A stretch of 64,000 nt of DNA from Epiperipatus broadwayi (lineage: Eukaryota; Onychophora; Udeonychophora; Euonychophora; Peripatidae): NCBI GenBank assembly GCA_028023455.1, contig JAQFVV010000022.1, positions 7,769,100 to 7,833,099 of the forward strand. Direction: 5' to 3'. Made by a program: the position numbers and the translations under genes. This document shows positions 1 to 11,790 of the stretch, piece by piece. Positions within the stretch are counted from its first letter, which is position 1. Every line of letters starts with the position of its first letter. The notes beneath the pieces were generated by a model, which had not been told where the DNA came from, ran no database searches, and saw only the letters and a program-made list of their open reading frames with translations.

Positions 1-720
1 GTGAGTGCTTACAGATGTGATTCATTTTTCCAGAATTATATATATAGTCAGGGATGAAGCATCTATGAATTGAATGGAATGAGTGCTTCCATAGAAAAAT
101 TCACTAAAACTTTCAAAAGCTTTAATTAAAATTCAATTTAAAAAATTCACTTTCAATTTTTTTACCAACAGTCAAATTGTTTTTATATACATAGGGATTG
201 GCAACGAACTCAAATAACTCATTCTCACATTCTCATTGATTATAAGAAATTCAAACAATGCTAAGATCTAATTTACAGTTAAAACTTTTAAGAATGTTAA
301 AAGGATTTGGAAGATAAAAATATATTGATAATATATCCTCTGATTTACAGAGAAGAAAGTTTCGGATTTTTCTAAATGTGTGTAATATATATATATATAT
401 TAAGTGCCATTATGTAAAAATTGTTGTGGCAAGTGAAATAAAAACATTATAAAAAAAGAAGTGTGCTTCCATTCCTAAAAAGCCATGCTTCTTCACTGAT
501 ATATATATATATTATTTATATTGAGCACTTTCCTCTGTGCAATTTGAAATGATGCTTAACTATTGATGCAGTGGCAGTGAATTGCCATTAACGTTATAGT
601 ATATCATTGCTATCCAATATTGATTATAATTATCAGATGGAAGTATGACAGTAGAACTAAAAATAAATGCTAAAAAGACTTAAAGTTCAATGAATTTTCT
701 CAGAAGAAGAAAATAAAAAT
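1..720. other. AT-rich sequence without recognised gene
   Basis: There are short TA runs (near 390-400 and 500-510) and nothing that reads as a conserved protein, RNA gene or named repeat. Open frames here are short and AT-driven. Confidence 0.5.
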
Positions 721-729
721 TGATAGTCA

Positions 730-731
<2 letters not shown>

Positions 732-802
<71 letters not shown>

Positions 803-815
803 CAACAACAACAAC
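732..815. repeat. (AAT)n microsatellite passing into (AAC)n
   Basis: About 22 AAT units are followed by about five CAA units. The tract runs directly into the truncated 5' end of an RTE-like LINE fragment, so the LINE either inserted at the tract or carried it in. The poly-Asn and poly-Ile frames across it are microsatellite artefacts. Confidence 0.95.
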
Positions 816-1330
816 TACATATATCTTGTTCAGATTATTAATACAGATGGTAACATAAGAGATAAAATATATCCTAGAATGAAACATGAATGGAGTACTT
901 TTAGTAGGAATAACTTGATATTAAAAAGAAATATGCTTATGTGTTTAAAAAGGAAGCTTTTTTTCAGATATGTTTTATCAGTTCTTACTTATGGATCTGA
1001 GATTGGAGACTTAACATAAGAGTAATGCAGATACTTTAAATCATTCAACCAAGTATGGAGAGAGATGTATTTTAGAAATAATAAGTAGATTTTGAAAATG
1101 AAATACAGGAATAATTGGCACTATTGAAAGAATTAAAAAATTAAAATGGAACTGGGCCAAACATGTTGCTAGAAGAAATATCCAAGATATTGTAAAAGAT
1201 TTAGAAAGAAACCACATGTAAGATGGATGGATGAAATAAGGAAAATTTCTGTTGTAATGTGGAAAAGAGAAACTGATTAACTTGAAGAGATCTTATCCTA
1301 AAATAGTTGAAAGTGATAATGATTATGATA
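816..1330 (+). mobile_element. RTE-like LINE, 5'-truncated 3' fragment (copy 1 of 4)
   Basis: The start translates as the post-catalytic part of an RTE-type reverse transcriptase ORF: a YLVQIINTDGNI segment, then NNLILKRNMLMCLKRK and VLTYGSE. The same order occurs in the longer copies at 14764-17940 and 43031-45184. Only the C-terminal part and 3' UTR remain; EN and RT catalytic motifs are absent. Reading is interrupted near 1017 and further stops follow. The 3' end, near the segment resembling 'CTTGAAGAGATC', runs into GAT/AAT-rich sequence, as RTE 3' tails often do. It is a dead fragment. Confidence 0.8.
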
Positions 1331-1409
1331 AATAAATATTTAAATTGATTATGATGAAGAGAAGAATGCATAGAAAAATAAAAGATAGTATAATTAAAAT
1401 ATATACACC

Positions 1410-1665
1410 ATAAACAATGTGGATTGTCAATTCCTCAATAAGCTTTCTGATAAATGCTTAGCCAGAGCCAGCATTTAAAATATCTCTGTCAGGAACCCCC
1501 CCACCCCAACCCCTGACCATGGTTTCTGCTTTGGCACTTCTCAGATAAGTGCCAGGGTAGGTTTGGGGGGGGGGGGGGTTCCTGCCAGAGATATTTTAAA
1601 TGCTGGCTCTGACTAAGCATTTATCACAAATCTTGTTGAGGAATTGGCAATCCTCATTGTTTATA
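1410..1665. repeat. Fold-back element with C7/G14 loop
   Basis: Left arm (about 1410-1495) and right arm (about 1579-1665) are near-perfect reverse complements; both contain the AGCCAGAGCCAGCATTTAAA segment or its complement. The loop carries C7 (1496-1502) and G14 (1565-1578), so it is strongly G-rich on one strand. No coding content and no clear target-site duplication was found. Confidence 0.85.
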
Positions 1666-1679
1666 ACTTACAAGCTTAA

Positions 1680-2530
1680 GAGAATAGGGTCATGTGAACT
1701 ATGACTCTTATTTTTACTATATATAGACCATTGATATGCAGATTGATAAAGAGATAAGTGATTGTTGCTATTTTAAAAATGCATGAAAGACATCATACAG
1801 AAGAAAAAGAGTTTCGAAACAATTTCATTGGTTAAAAAAATAATTTCAAAATGATTACTAGAAAAGAATACTAGTATTAAATAAGATAGATTTATCTCAA
1901 TCATTGCTTTGTGAATAGTCGCATACATAAAATTACGATTTCTACAATTGCATTTAATATACTTTACTACTACTTTTCCTGATAATAACTCACTAGCTGA
2001 ACAGAATGATTCTGAAAATTTTTTTTTAAGATGAATACAAACAGGATGCGTTTTTGTAGGTCCTAAATCACATTGATTTAAAATCTTAGAGAAAAGATTT
2101 AAGGTGAAATGAAATACAGACAATAAATATAAAATATATTTTTAGCTTTGGCATCTTGTATTTGCTAAATCCATATCCATCAAATTTGAGCCCTAGGGTC
2201 ATATTTGTTAATTTTTTTTTTTTTTGCTTAAATTAAAGGAGGAATTAATCTTTCATTCCCTACTGAAAAACAATTTCACTCCTTTGAAATAAATTTGTAA
2301 TTTTAAAGTCACAAAATAATTTTTTAAATGAACAAATAGAATACCATCTCTAGGAATTATTTGATTAACTAGTTATACTTGATCATAAATGGTTGTATGA
2401 AATGAATTATCTGCCTCAATATGGCATATATTGACCATAATTCTTTATTTGATATATTAGTCAGTTGAAGTCATCTTTTGACAATTTTACAGCTACAAAC
2501 ATTTTAAAATAAGCAGCATGGATAATATAT
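1680..2530. other. No recognised feature
   Basis: AT-rich sequence with homopolymer T near 2215. The only longer frame (minus, 2123-1773) is not recognised and lies in AT-rich context; I do not call it a gene. Confidence 0.4.
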
Positions 2531-2537
2531 TACAGAG

Positions 2538-2750
2538 AGGCAAAACTCTCCATACAGTAGTGCCACAAGCTAGAAACTAGTCTGGGAATATTGGATGAGT
2601 AGATACTAGATAGGAATTTTATGCACAAACCTTCATGTAATGATTGATTACTCTGGCTTGCACTGAGTGGTGCTACTGTATGGAGAGTTTTGCCTCTGTG
2701 TAAACAGCTTGTGTAAGCATAAAGAATGGTGATCATGTGATGTTTAGTGG
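2538..2750 (+). repeat. Family A retroposon, hairpin copy (A1)
   Basis: The copy starts with GGCAAAACTCTCCATACAG and contains its reverse complement ending at 2695, so it forms a hairpin of about 160 bp. It ends in the family 3' segment GATCATGTGATGTTTAGTG. The 5' flank ATAATATATTACAGAGA and the 3' flank ATAATATACTGAAAGA look like a decayed direct repeat. Related copies occur at 19048, 27500, 29786, 33850, 34921 and 45870. Confidence 0.75.
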
Positions 2751-3004
2751 TTTAATAATATACTGAAAGAACAACTGCTAAAAACAATAACTTTAGAAGT
2801 TTTGAAATGCACAAATAATGAATATTTCTAAAATCTATTAAAATGAGATATAGTGTTCTGCAGAAAAGACTGTCATTTATAATAACTGATTAATTTTCAT
2901 AGAAATTACATTATACTGATGCCTCAACAGTATGACTATGACATTTTTAGTCTACATTATTACCTTTTCTGTATAGAAATCTTGCAATCATTTTTTCAGA
3001 TGAA

Positions 3005-3115
3005 TAAATAATAATAGTAGTAGTAGTAGAAACAATAATAGTAGTAGTATTTTTAATAAGAGTAATAGTAGTAGAAATAATAGTAGTAGTATTAATAATA
3101 ATAATAGTAGTGACA
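3005..3115. repeat. Imperfect (TAG/AAT)n trinucleotide tract
   Basis: Interrupted TAG and AAT units, grading into ACA units. A similar tract lies at 3386-3480. Confidence 0.85.
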
Positions 3116-3385
3116 ACAACAATTTATTTTTTGTTTATTAAATAAATAATATATATATATATATATATGAGATTAATTCCAAGTAAGCAGAACTTGTGTG
3201 AGGAGTTATTCATGAATTATTATATTAATTACAAAAAATATATATATACTTTAAAAAAATCATACAGAGAATAATTTACAAAGATTAATACAAACAATAT
3301 ATTATAAATATAGAGAATAGTTATAAAAATTAATTACACATATAAAAAGAATATACTACAATACATACAAATGTTAAAATGATTG

Positions 3386-3480
3386 TAATAATAATAGTAG
3401 TAGTAGTGGTAATATAGTAGTAGTAGTAGTAATAGTAATAATAATATTGATGATAATGATGATGATGATAATAATATGAT
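3386..3480. repeat. Imperfect (TAG)n / (GAT)n tract
   Basis: TAG units followed by AAT and GATGAT units, with interruptions. It is probably related to the tract at 3005-3115. Confidence 0.8.
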
Positions 3481-3489
3481 TATAGATGA

Positions 3490-4540
3490 TATAATAACCA
3501 AAGTTTCAAACATTTCTTGAATTTATAAAAAGATAAATATTGAGTAATCAGTAACAAAAGAATTTAACAGTCTAAATTGTCTATGGGCACTTTCCAAGAG
3601 AAATCTGGTAATGTCAATTGCAAATTCTTCACTAAATTGGTATTTACAATAAACACTTTGCTACAAAATATTAATATTAATAGTAGTTGAATAGTTAATT
3701 GTTTGAAAGTTCAGAAAAAGTTTGAACAACAGAAAAAACAAATCACAATTATGAAGTGTCATTCTACCATGACATTAAATCATGCAGGACAAATAATAAT
3801 CAAATGGTTTGTTGTTTGGGAATTTAAATGAATGTTTAAATACCAAAAGTGACAGAGTTGATGTGGAAATCAATGATCTTGAGTTCTAAAACCTGCAATT
3901 TTTCCATTGCATAAATCATGCAGGACAATGCTCAGTTTTATTAGGGAAATTCAAACATCAGAAATGATAGATATGGGGATGATCCATTAATTTTGAACAG
4001 AATATTACATAACCACATACCTCTAATTGCTAAGTTACTTCATGATGTCTTTCAAATATTAAAATATATTCTTAAATGGATAAACCTTAGAGATTTTGAT
4101 GCATCTCACATACCTAAAACCTTATTGAATGATATCGACATATATTTGCTCAAAACAACACAATAGTTATATGTTTGATATATCACACAATTATTGGGAA
4201 GTAGTAAGTTACACTTTAAACAGGAAACAATGACTCATGAGTCTAGAAGTCTACCAATGTCCTAAACCATATAGATAAATATATTCAAATAATGTTCAAG
4301 CACTAATGTCAGCAGGTTGAGCTTTGATTGAGGAGTCTTTAGTGGTTGAATCTGTCATTATCTCTGCACTTATGAAATAATGCCACCATTGGAATTAAAT
4401 GGTTTTGCATATCTCCAAACAACAATAAATTGATTTTTGCTTTGTGTCAAGTCATCCATTTATTTCACATCATGATGAATATCCAGACATCTGATTTCTA
4501 TATTTTCCTATATATCTAATAAATATAAGGTGACAGTATT
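3490..4540. other. No recognised feature
   Basis: AT-rich single-copy-looking DNA. There are two echoes of a short phrase ATCATGCAGGACAA near 3780 and 3905 but no gene or identifiable transposon. Confidence 0.4.
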
Positions 4541-4547
4541 TTGATTA

Positions 4548-4817
4548 ACTTGGAAGTTTCCCATCATCTAAATGAATTATTAAAAATTTTAGAAAAATTT
4601 CAAACTTTATTTATGCTTTACCCAGCATATTTATCTTTTAGTAATAACATAGAAATTAGTACAGAGCATAATATTTTTAATGGTTACCATTCTACTCTTT
4701 TCTTCAGTTAACAGCAGAGCTGGCCTGACAATAAGAATTTAGCATGAGAATTGAATAAATAACTTATGAATACTATATCTAAGGTGACACTCTAACCGAT
4801 TAAGCTATTCTGCCAAA
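4548..4817 (-). mobile_element. tRNA-derived SINE family F (F1)
   Basis: Read on the minus strand, the head has a pol III A-box-like segment TAGCTTAATCGGTTAGAG (about 4785-4805), then a degenerate B-box region, then the shared body with CAGGCCAGC and CTGAAGAAAAGAGTAGAAT, a AATAAAGTTTGAAATTTTT segment and ATTTAGATGATGGGAAA near the 3' end. The same order occurs at 51240-51536 and in the inverted dimers at 5626-6183 and 48294-48821. It is non-coding and decayed. Confidence 0.7.
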
Positions 4818-5610
4818 GGTAACACTCATGAAAATTTTTATATATTTATCAGTAAGACTTCTAATCTCTCTATTTTTTCTATTTAAAAGTGAAATTAATG
4901 AATAGTTCTCAAACATTATGGACTATCACATTAAGTAGAACTTATGATGTTATTTGCCAATCTCATGTGTGCAATTTGTTTTATTTTTTCCTTCTCTGCT
5001 CAATATTCTTATGTTTTTATGGTTGATCATTTGTTTATTGGTATATACATAGTTTGCTACTTTTTATATATTTATCTTCCTTTTTAATTGTTTTGCATTT
5101 TTAGTCATTTTTGGATGAGGAAACTGGTTTCACCCCTTCCAATTTTGATATGGGATTTCATGAATACAGAGTCATTCTTTTTTGTCACTATTTTAGCTTT
5201 AAATTTTGTAGAGATTAGAATTCCTCTCATTATGGTGTGGATTTGAAAGTCTGTTCTGATATTGCATTGATTGCATATTTTCTTTAGTTTATCTGATATT
5301 TCTGGTATGTAAACAACAGTGCCTATCATTACTTTTTATTGTGACCTTTCTTTGTTTGTTGTTGTCTATTTAAGATTTTTTTAATGATAGCTAATGGATA
5401 TCCATTCTTCACGAACATTTATTCTATGATTTACTTTTTTTTTGCCTTCTGATTAATTTTCTTTTGCAATATTCTCTACTGTTAATATAATTTCACTTTT
5501 TCTGTCATAATTAAATGTATGTGCTAAGTATTTTTCTCTCTGAGTAGAGTTTATGCAAGAATACTTATTTTTTTATTGTTCTAATTCTATTGTAAATATA
5601 ATTGAAAAAG

Positions 5611-6198
5611 ATATGTTATTGATATTTTCCTGAAAGTTTGTGATGATGGTATTTTAGTTGCATTTATATATTGGATTATTTCCATCATCTAATATTAAGT
5701 ATTGAATGTGTTTGAAAAATTAAAATTTATTTAAATTCTCAAATTACATTCAACTGTTACTAATAGAACACATGTTAGTATATACACAACATTTCGAAAG
5801 ATATTCTTCTCTCTTCTTCAGGCATTGCTGGCCTGACCAGTGACAGTACTAGCATGGGAATTGAACCTGGATCCTTAGATCCTTGAATAGATTCAATCAA
5901 ATGATAGTATTAGCATAAGAATTGAACCTGGACCCTTAGATTCTTGAATAGATTCTTCAATATCTAAGAGACCAGGTTAGATTCCCATGTTAATATTATC
6001 ACTGGACACAGTAACACCTGAAGAAGAGAGGAGAATAATACCTCTCAAAATATATAACCTGGTGTGCTAATACTAATGTGCTATTACTACTGTTGAATGT
6101 AATTTGAAGATTTAAATAAAGTTTAATTTTTCTAAAGACATTCCATACTTAATATTAGATTGTGGAAATAGTTCAATATATAAATATGTTATTGATAT
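5611..6198. mobile_element. Family F SINE, head-to-head inverted dimer with 15-bp TSD (F2)
   Basis: The direct repeat ATATGTTATTGATAT occurs at 5611-5625 and 6184-6198. Between them the left arm reads as a minus-strand SINE (CTTCTTCAGGCATTGCTGG at about 5815) and the right arm as a plus-strand SINE (ACCTGAAGAAGAGAGGAG at about 6012). B-box-like GGAATTGAACCTGG complements occur twice in the centre and once forward. The whole unit is about 560 bp. The single perfect flanking repeat implies that the palindrome was inserted as one unit. Confidence 0.8.
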
Positions 6199-6464
6199 GT
6201 ATCTAGAATATGTATAATAGTGTTATATCATGTCCCACACATTAAATGTACCATTATTAAAGAAAAAAACAGATTTTTGTGTGGATAAAATAGTATTTAT
6301 GCCTGTGCAAAATCTTCTATAGAAATATTGCTATTGGATAGGATAATGATGAACTCATAGCCATAATATGGTTTGTTGAAAGAATTCTGTGTTATATTGA
6401 AACTATGTTCTTAACATACAAAATGACAAGTTTTATTATATTATCAATAGAAAGATATATATAA

Positions 6465-6645
6465 TTAAAGGGTATTTGAACCCAGACTTTTAAGCTCCCT
6501 TCAGTCATCCACTCCATTCTATACAACTGATATGCATGACTACATATATGTGAAAAAGATAAATCTCCAATACAGACATTTCATGCTGAAACAGCACTCA
6601 TCAGTTGGTCTGGATGGTCTTCCACACACATATATATATAATCAA
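6465..6645 (-). repeat. Family D SINE-like repeat (D1)
   Basis: The plus strand shows GGTATTTGAACCCAGAC, whose complement is a good pol III B box (GGTTCAAATACC). It is followed by the segment shared with copies at 33055, 34185, 47640 and 56225 (CATCCACTC, CACTCATCAGTTGGTCTGGA). The upstream A box is degenerate, so tRNA origin is likely but not proved. It ends in a short TA run. Confidence 0.6.
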
Positions 6646-6649
6646 TGCT

Positions 6650-9215
6650 TGGTATAGAAGCAGTTGGATCTGAGTTCGATCCTAGTTTCATGACATCTAG
6701 CCATAATACCACTTCAAACCCTAGTACTAATCTTAAATTTCCGATGCAATGGGGCTTTATACGGTCAATCCACGCTAGTTTTCTTAAAGAAAAACTATTA
6801 TATAAATGTGTGTTAAAATTAACTAGTTTAAGGTTTAAATTAATCGATGCTATTAATAAATTCATGATAAAATTATTCATGAATTTATATATAACTGCGT
6901 GGATCGTGCATATATATTTATAAATATTTAAATATATATATTTGTTCTAAAGTTTCATTGTGTTGGGAATGTTTTATTTTACTTTTAAATAATTTTTTAA
7001 ATTTTTAGTGATTAAAAGCTACATTCTGTCGATAAGCTTTCAGATTGTCCCTTTCCAAAAACAATGGGTAAAGTTTTATTAATTAGAAAAAATATAATTA
7101 TTTAAAATATAAGGATGGTTCCTAATTAAAATCATTTTTCTGATTTTAAAAATTCATTTTCTAATTAGAAAATGAATTCAAGTTAATGAGTTTGAAAGCC
7201 TTATCGAAGGAATGTATCTAAAAACAACTAGTAAATTTTGTAACATTGATAATGAAAGAAGCGCTAGCCTGAAGGCATCAGAGGACAGTATAAATAGCCC
7301 GGAATGGTTTGGGGAAGGAGAAGCCATCTTTGTTTAGAGAAGTACCATTAAACTCTGTGCATATGTTTTTAAATTATGATTTTAAATAGTGTTTCTATCA
7401 TGGTGAGGGGCTAAAACTTCAGGAATCTGACTCCTGTTCCTGATGTCCCTTGAAAATCTTCAGTAAAGTTGCTAAACCTTTTCCAGACCAATCATGGTGC
7501 CAAAATCATGAAAAATCAATCAAAATGCTGTTCAAGTAATTAAACAAATGTGCACCTACATTTTACCAACTCAGACATGTAAACTAAGGAACCAGCCCCG
7601 GAAGAAATGGTAATATATTTCCATAATGAACTGTAACTTTCTGGTCAGTTTCTGAACTTTACTTTACACTCCCTTTAAAAGCTCTTCTCATTTATTAATG
7701 TAATAATCTGTACAATACTTTTTTTTATTTATGCTATATTTAAGTCATGTAATAATTCTCTCAACTTCTAGTCTTTAAATTTAACTTTCCTTTCTTACGA
7801 TGGTGGTTCATTTACTGTATTATATATACATTTATTGAGTAATTTATTAATGTGGTTTATTTTTAATTATATGCCAATAATCTTTCGACTCGATGAGCTC
7901 CTTTGTTCCATCCACTTTATGCAAATAATATAATATTAAGTCTGATAGGATTTCTCGCCCATTAGAACTAGATTTATATAGTTCTATCAATCATTGAGTC
8001 AAAAGAAATTATTAAATGTTTGTTATTTTTATAATTGGCTAATAATAAATTATTAGCTTCATTTCTAACCTATGTCCCCGCTCCTTTATCTAATTTATAA
8101 ATGTTTATATATCCAAATTTATGATCTTAAAATATTTTTGCAAAAGGGTCAATAAAGGAATCAACTAAATATATTCTAATTCAAATTTCTGTTACTTTCT
8201 ATTAAGATTCAGGGAAGGTACAATGTTTGAGGCATAATTAATATAATTTTATAAATGCTTTAAATAGTTTTAGTTAAAAGCTCGTTTGACTTTAATTAAT
8301 TTGATCAAGTCATCACGTAGAACATTCTATAATAAATTGGGTTTTATTATTCAAACGGTGACTATCAAGTCATCATCTTCGAACATTGCTGACATAGGGC
8401 AATCTTCCACTCTGTAGGCTTGTTGGTGATAATATTACTGTTATTTTAAATTATAGAGGAAGAAAGCATTTCCTCCCCCGCTTATATTATATTTTGGAAC
8501 ACCAAAGGTTCATAGTTATGACTTGGCCTGGCTTTCCCCATGTTCCATGTCTCCTTAAAGGGCAGTAAGACTTGCCAAATACAAGCCATCATACTACTTA
8601 AATCACAGACCAGCTATTATATTTCATGTTCATTTTATAGCTCATAATTCGTCAGCACCGTTACCTCTCTGTTCCACTAAAGCCCGCTCTTATGCTCGTA
8701 ATTCGTGATGAAGTGATTTCATTAAAGTCGAACAAATTCTCAGTTATCTCAAATTAAATAAGTTTTCTAATAAAGGTTAAAGTTATGACCTAAATACGTA
8801 TCTTGCTCTTCATGAATGGATTTGCGGATGTGAAAATAAATCTCACATTCTTCCGTATAAAAATAGAATAATAATTTCCTTTACAACTGAATACCTTTAT
8901 CTGCCTTTATTTTCTGGTTGGGGGCATAGACATATAGACTTCCATAATATTGCATAATAGTGTTGGCATATAATAGGGACTGCCATTATTCTTGTAAATA
9001 TAAACTCTGTTTAAGGACTAGAAGCAATTTATATAGTCATCATTGAAAAGTTGAACAAAATATTACTATTATTATTAAACAATTTATAAACACACTTGGT
9101 TTCTTAAGTCTTTTATTCAATAATTATTTTAATGTTAATGCGCTGTCTGTGTTGGCAATCCGAACATATACATATGATTCGACTTAACATTATCTTTAGT
9201 TAGTTTATTATCCAA
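6650..9215. other. Long stretch of mixed AT-rich DNA, no gene recognised
   Basis: A GAGTTCGATCC segment near 6671 resembles a pol III B box without a convincing A box. The part 7240-8720 is more complex and slightly less AT-rich than its surroundings and contains a TATA-like motif at 7290, but no conserved protein is readable. It could be an old LTR or a 5' flank; neither is shown. Confidence 0.35.
7289..7330 (+). promoter_or_regulatory. Possible TATA-box core promoter
   Basis: GTATAAATAGCCCGG is a good match to a TATA box with a GC-rich 3' flank, followed about 30 bases on by purine-rich sequence. No downstream ORF or repeat that would be driven by it was recognised, so function is uncertain. 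Confidence 0.25.
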
Positions 9216-9425
9216 TATTAGTGTCAGTTCAGGGGTCTCTAATCATCACCAACCATTGAGATAGTTCTTTGGTGCATAGCACTGTGCCATCGATTTAGAT
9301 CATCCATTGATCTGAGCTAGTGAGTTGGATTTGAATTCAATTTGGTTCGGCTGAGTTTAGATCCGACTTGCAGTTTAGTTGGTGGAGGTTTTTCGACTGG
9401 TACAGTATATAGTAAGCTAGAAAAT
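9216..9425. repeat. Possible hAT-type terminus and unclassified repeat
   Basis: TTCAGGGGTCTCTAATCATC resembles hAT-family termini that begin CAGGGGTC. A matching 3' terminus was not found nearby and no 8-bp duplication could be assigned, so this is only a possible fragment. Confidence 0.25.
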
Positions 9426-9434
9426 TTTCAAACT

Positions 9435-9545
9435 TTAATGGACAGGCTTTAATTTCTCTACTCCCCAACTTTTCAGCCATCTATCTAATTGAAAATCTGA
9501 TAATGGCATGTTCAAAATCTTTGTTTGCCAATTTTGTTGTCATAC
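9435..9545 (+). repeat. Family E dispersed repeat, copy 1
   Basis: TTTAATGGACAGGCTT, then AATTGAAAATCTGATAATGG, is shared with 33290-33405 in the same orientation. There is no coding content. Family D-like tail sequence (TTTAAGTATATG) follows at about 9548-9615. Confidence 0.7.
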
Positions 9546-9717
9546 ATCTGGGTCAAATCTCCTCTAATTATATCTTGTTTAAGTATATGTATTATACTTG
9601 TATTTAAATATTATATATCTATAAAATGATAAGTGAAACATAACTAGTATCAAATGACATAGTTTGATAAAAATTCTAAATATAAAGTGTTAAAAATGGT
9701 TATCCATATAAAAAAGA

Positions 9718-9905
9718 AACTGCTGTTAAAAATCTGGCAAAAAAGAAGCACCTGTAGTAAAAAATACAGTATTCCGAAAAAAAATGTTAATAACTATTTA
9801 TTTAATAATAAACTTGCTCTGCACAATTAAACATATGTTTAAAAAATTGCATTTTATGGAATAGTTATGAACTTATTAAATGTAGGACAAATAAAAATTG
9901 AATTT
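9718..9905 (+). repeat. Family H dispersed repeat, copy 1
   Basis: About 190 bp, similar in the same orientation to 55063-55265: shared TGTTAAAAATCT, AAAAAATACA.TATTC, ACTTGCTCT.CNCAATTAAA and TTGCATTTTATG blocks. Class unknown. Confidence 0.65.
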
Positions 9906-10354
9906 CTCATCATAGAATACTTTGTTATGATCATTTTTGACAACTCTTTTATAAGATTCTCATATATGAGAATTCAGAATTAAATACAGATAAAATAAAA
10001 CTTTTAAGCAGAAATGCAACATTTGTAGTAAAAAGCTATTAGTACAGGCTGTTCTTGACTTTCATACATTCTACTTTTGTATAATTAGCTATTTCATAGG
10101 AGAGCAATAGAAAAAGATACAACATGTTATAGAACTTTTTATCAAGAAAGGAAAAGAAGAGGATACTTATAGATTATCGTTGACACCAAGATTGATAATT
10201 CCAAACAATAAAATTCATTATATATATATTGTGCCCTTGTCTGTAGGTCATAGGTAGAGTAGAAAGGTCAATTATTAAAAAAATTTTAAATTTTGAGTTA
10301 TATTTGTAAGATATAAATAATAATGGGATAAGTAAATTTTATAATACAATTTAA

Positions 10355-10480
10355 AGCTAAAAATACCTGGTAGGTAACAGTGTAATAAATTATTTTAAAA
10401 GAAAACAATTAAATAAAGCTTAATCATATCATTGCTTATGGTTGTGAAAGCTGGCCATACAAAATAATACAGCTATAAAT
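10355..10480 (+). pseudogene. Possible decayed LINE reverse transcriptase fragment
   Basis: A frame near 10432 reads NHIIAYGCESW, like the conserved YGSETW/YGCESW segment after the RT domain of RTE-type LINEs. A KYLVG-like reading lies about 80 bases upstream (KYLG in intact copies). The spacing is shorter than in intact copies and stops intervene. Confidence 0.3.
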
Positions 10481-11304
10481 AGTTAAAAGTATATCAATTA
10501 TTTAGTATAATATTTAAAAAACTAATAAATTAAATAAATGAAATGTAATGTTATGATTGTATTTAATAATCAATTTAATAGAGTATAATTTATTAATAAA
10601 CTTTGGGATGGTGAGAGTTATATTTAGTTTAACATTATAAATTATTTTCCAAATTTTATAAAATATATCAGTTTTGGTAATTTAAGCCAAGACGTAAATA
10701 AAAAATCATTTTTTATAAAGTTAGTAGACATGTGACCGTATATTAAATACCTTCACGCACACTCTTGGTAAAATAATAATAAACTGTGTGAATTTAAAAC
10801 TAGATATAATTGCCATCGATCTTTAAAGTGAAAGTTAAAAAAAAAAAAAAATATTAAATATTGTTTTAATAATTATTTTAAAGCTTAGATAATTTTTTAT
10901 AAAAACTATAATTGAATTTAATAATATTAGTCTGGGAAATATTCCAGACATTACGTCATCAATTCTTAATTTTGAAACATTCATTCTGTTATCAAAATAA
11001 AATGAATAAATTGTTCGCGCTAAAATAAATATTAACCAATCAAAGGATGTAAAATTAACAGACAAAAATCTAAGAATTATACAAAGCGGGAGAAGGAATG
11101 TGAAAGTGAAAGGAGAAAGTAACACATTTGATAGCTGGTAACATCGTAGCTGAAAGTAATATAAATTTATAATTTCGGATTTATTCTAAAAGGTTATTCT
11201 GTAACATATAATATATTTTTGACTACAGAGATATGAATTGCTAATTTTATAAGTGATCTTACCAGGAAATTTTATTCAAATTTAACCAGAAAGCCTACAG
11301 TAAC

Positions 11305-11484
11305 ATGGAAGTACAAGAAAAAATATTTAAAGTGATTGCTGAAAGAAAAATAATTGGAAATCATCTTAATGCCACTTTAGTTGTGCTCAACCTGAAACTT
11401 AATCTTATAACTGAAAGGAATACAATTAGGACGATATGTGAAAATCTGAAAAAGAAGCTGCTGTTCGTCAAGAACAATTTATGA
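11305..11484 (+). CDS. Small orphan ORF, 59 aa
   Basis: Reads from ATG with a MEVQEKIFKVIAERK start and a Lys/Asn/Ile-rich, mostly helical-looking composition, ending LKKKLLFVKNNL. It has no recognised domain. It could be an exon fragment, a decayed transposon ORF or chance; a second short ORF at 11791-11916 lies on the same strand. Listed only because both are less low-complexity than nearby frames. Confidence 0.15.
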   Translation: MEVQEKIFKVIAERKIIGNHLNATLVVLNLKLNLITERNTIRTICENLKKKLLFVKNNL

Positions 11485-11790
11485 CAATAATTTTACAGAG
11501 CTATCTTAAAACTAAGTTATACTTCTCTATGAACAAAATTTTAATATGCTTTCTAGTACCAAGAAAAATAATAATGAAGAAAAGTATTTATTTTAAAAGG
11601 GAAACATTACTAAAACTATAGTTCCCGAATGTTAAAGTAAAGAAAAAGTTAAAGACTAATATGAAAGTGATATATGTATTTTATAGAAAAGAGCTGAAAC
11701 CTTTATCCAATAAGAAGAGAAAAATATTATAAAGTATTCAATGAAAAAATGTTTGATCAAAGAAATATAAAATTAAATGACTAAATAGAA

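Noticed and set aside
687-1019. Poly-Asn/poly-Ile open frames over the AAT tract
   Set aside because: They follow only from trinucleotide repetition; the tail after the tract is LINE-derived.
2538-2695. Family A as a classical MITE DNA transposon
   Set aside because: The inverted structure suggested it, but the flanking duplications vary from 11 to 16 bp and one copy is non-palindromic, which fits LINE-mediated insertion better.
10835-11125. 96-aa hydrophobic minus frame as a membrane protein
   Set aside because: AT-rich DNA gives Phe/Leu/Ile-rich frames by composition; no motif or conserved context.
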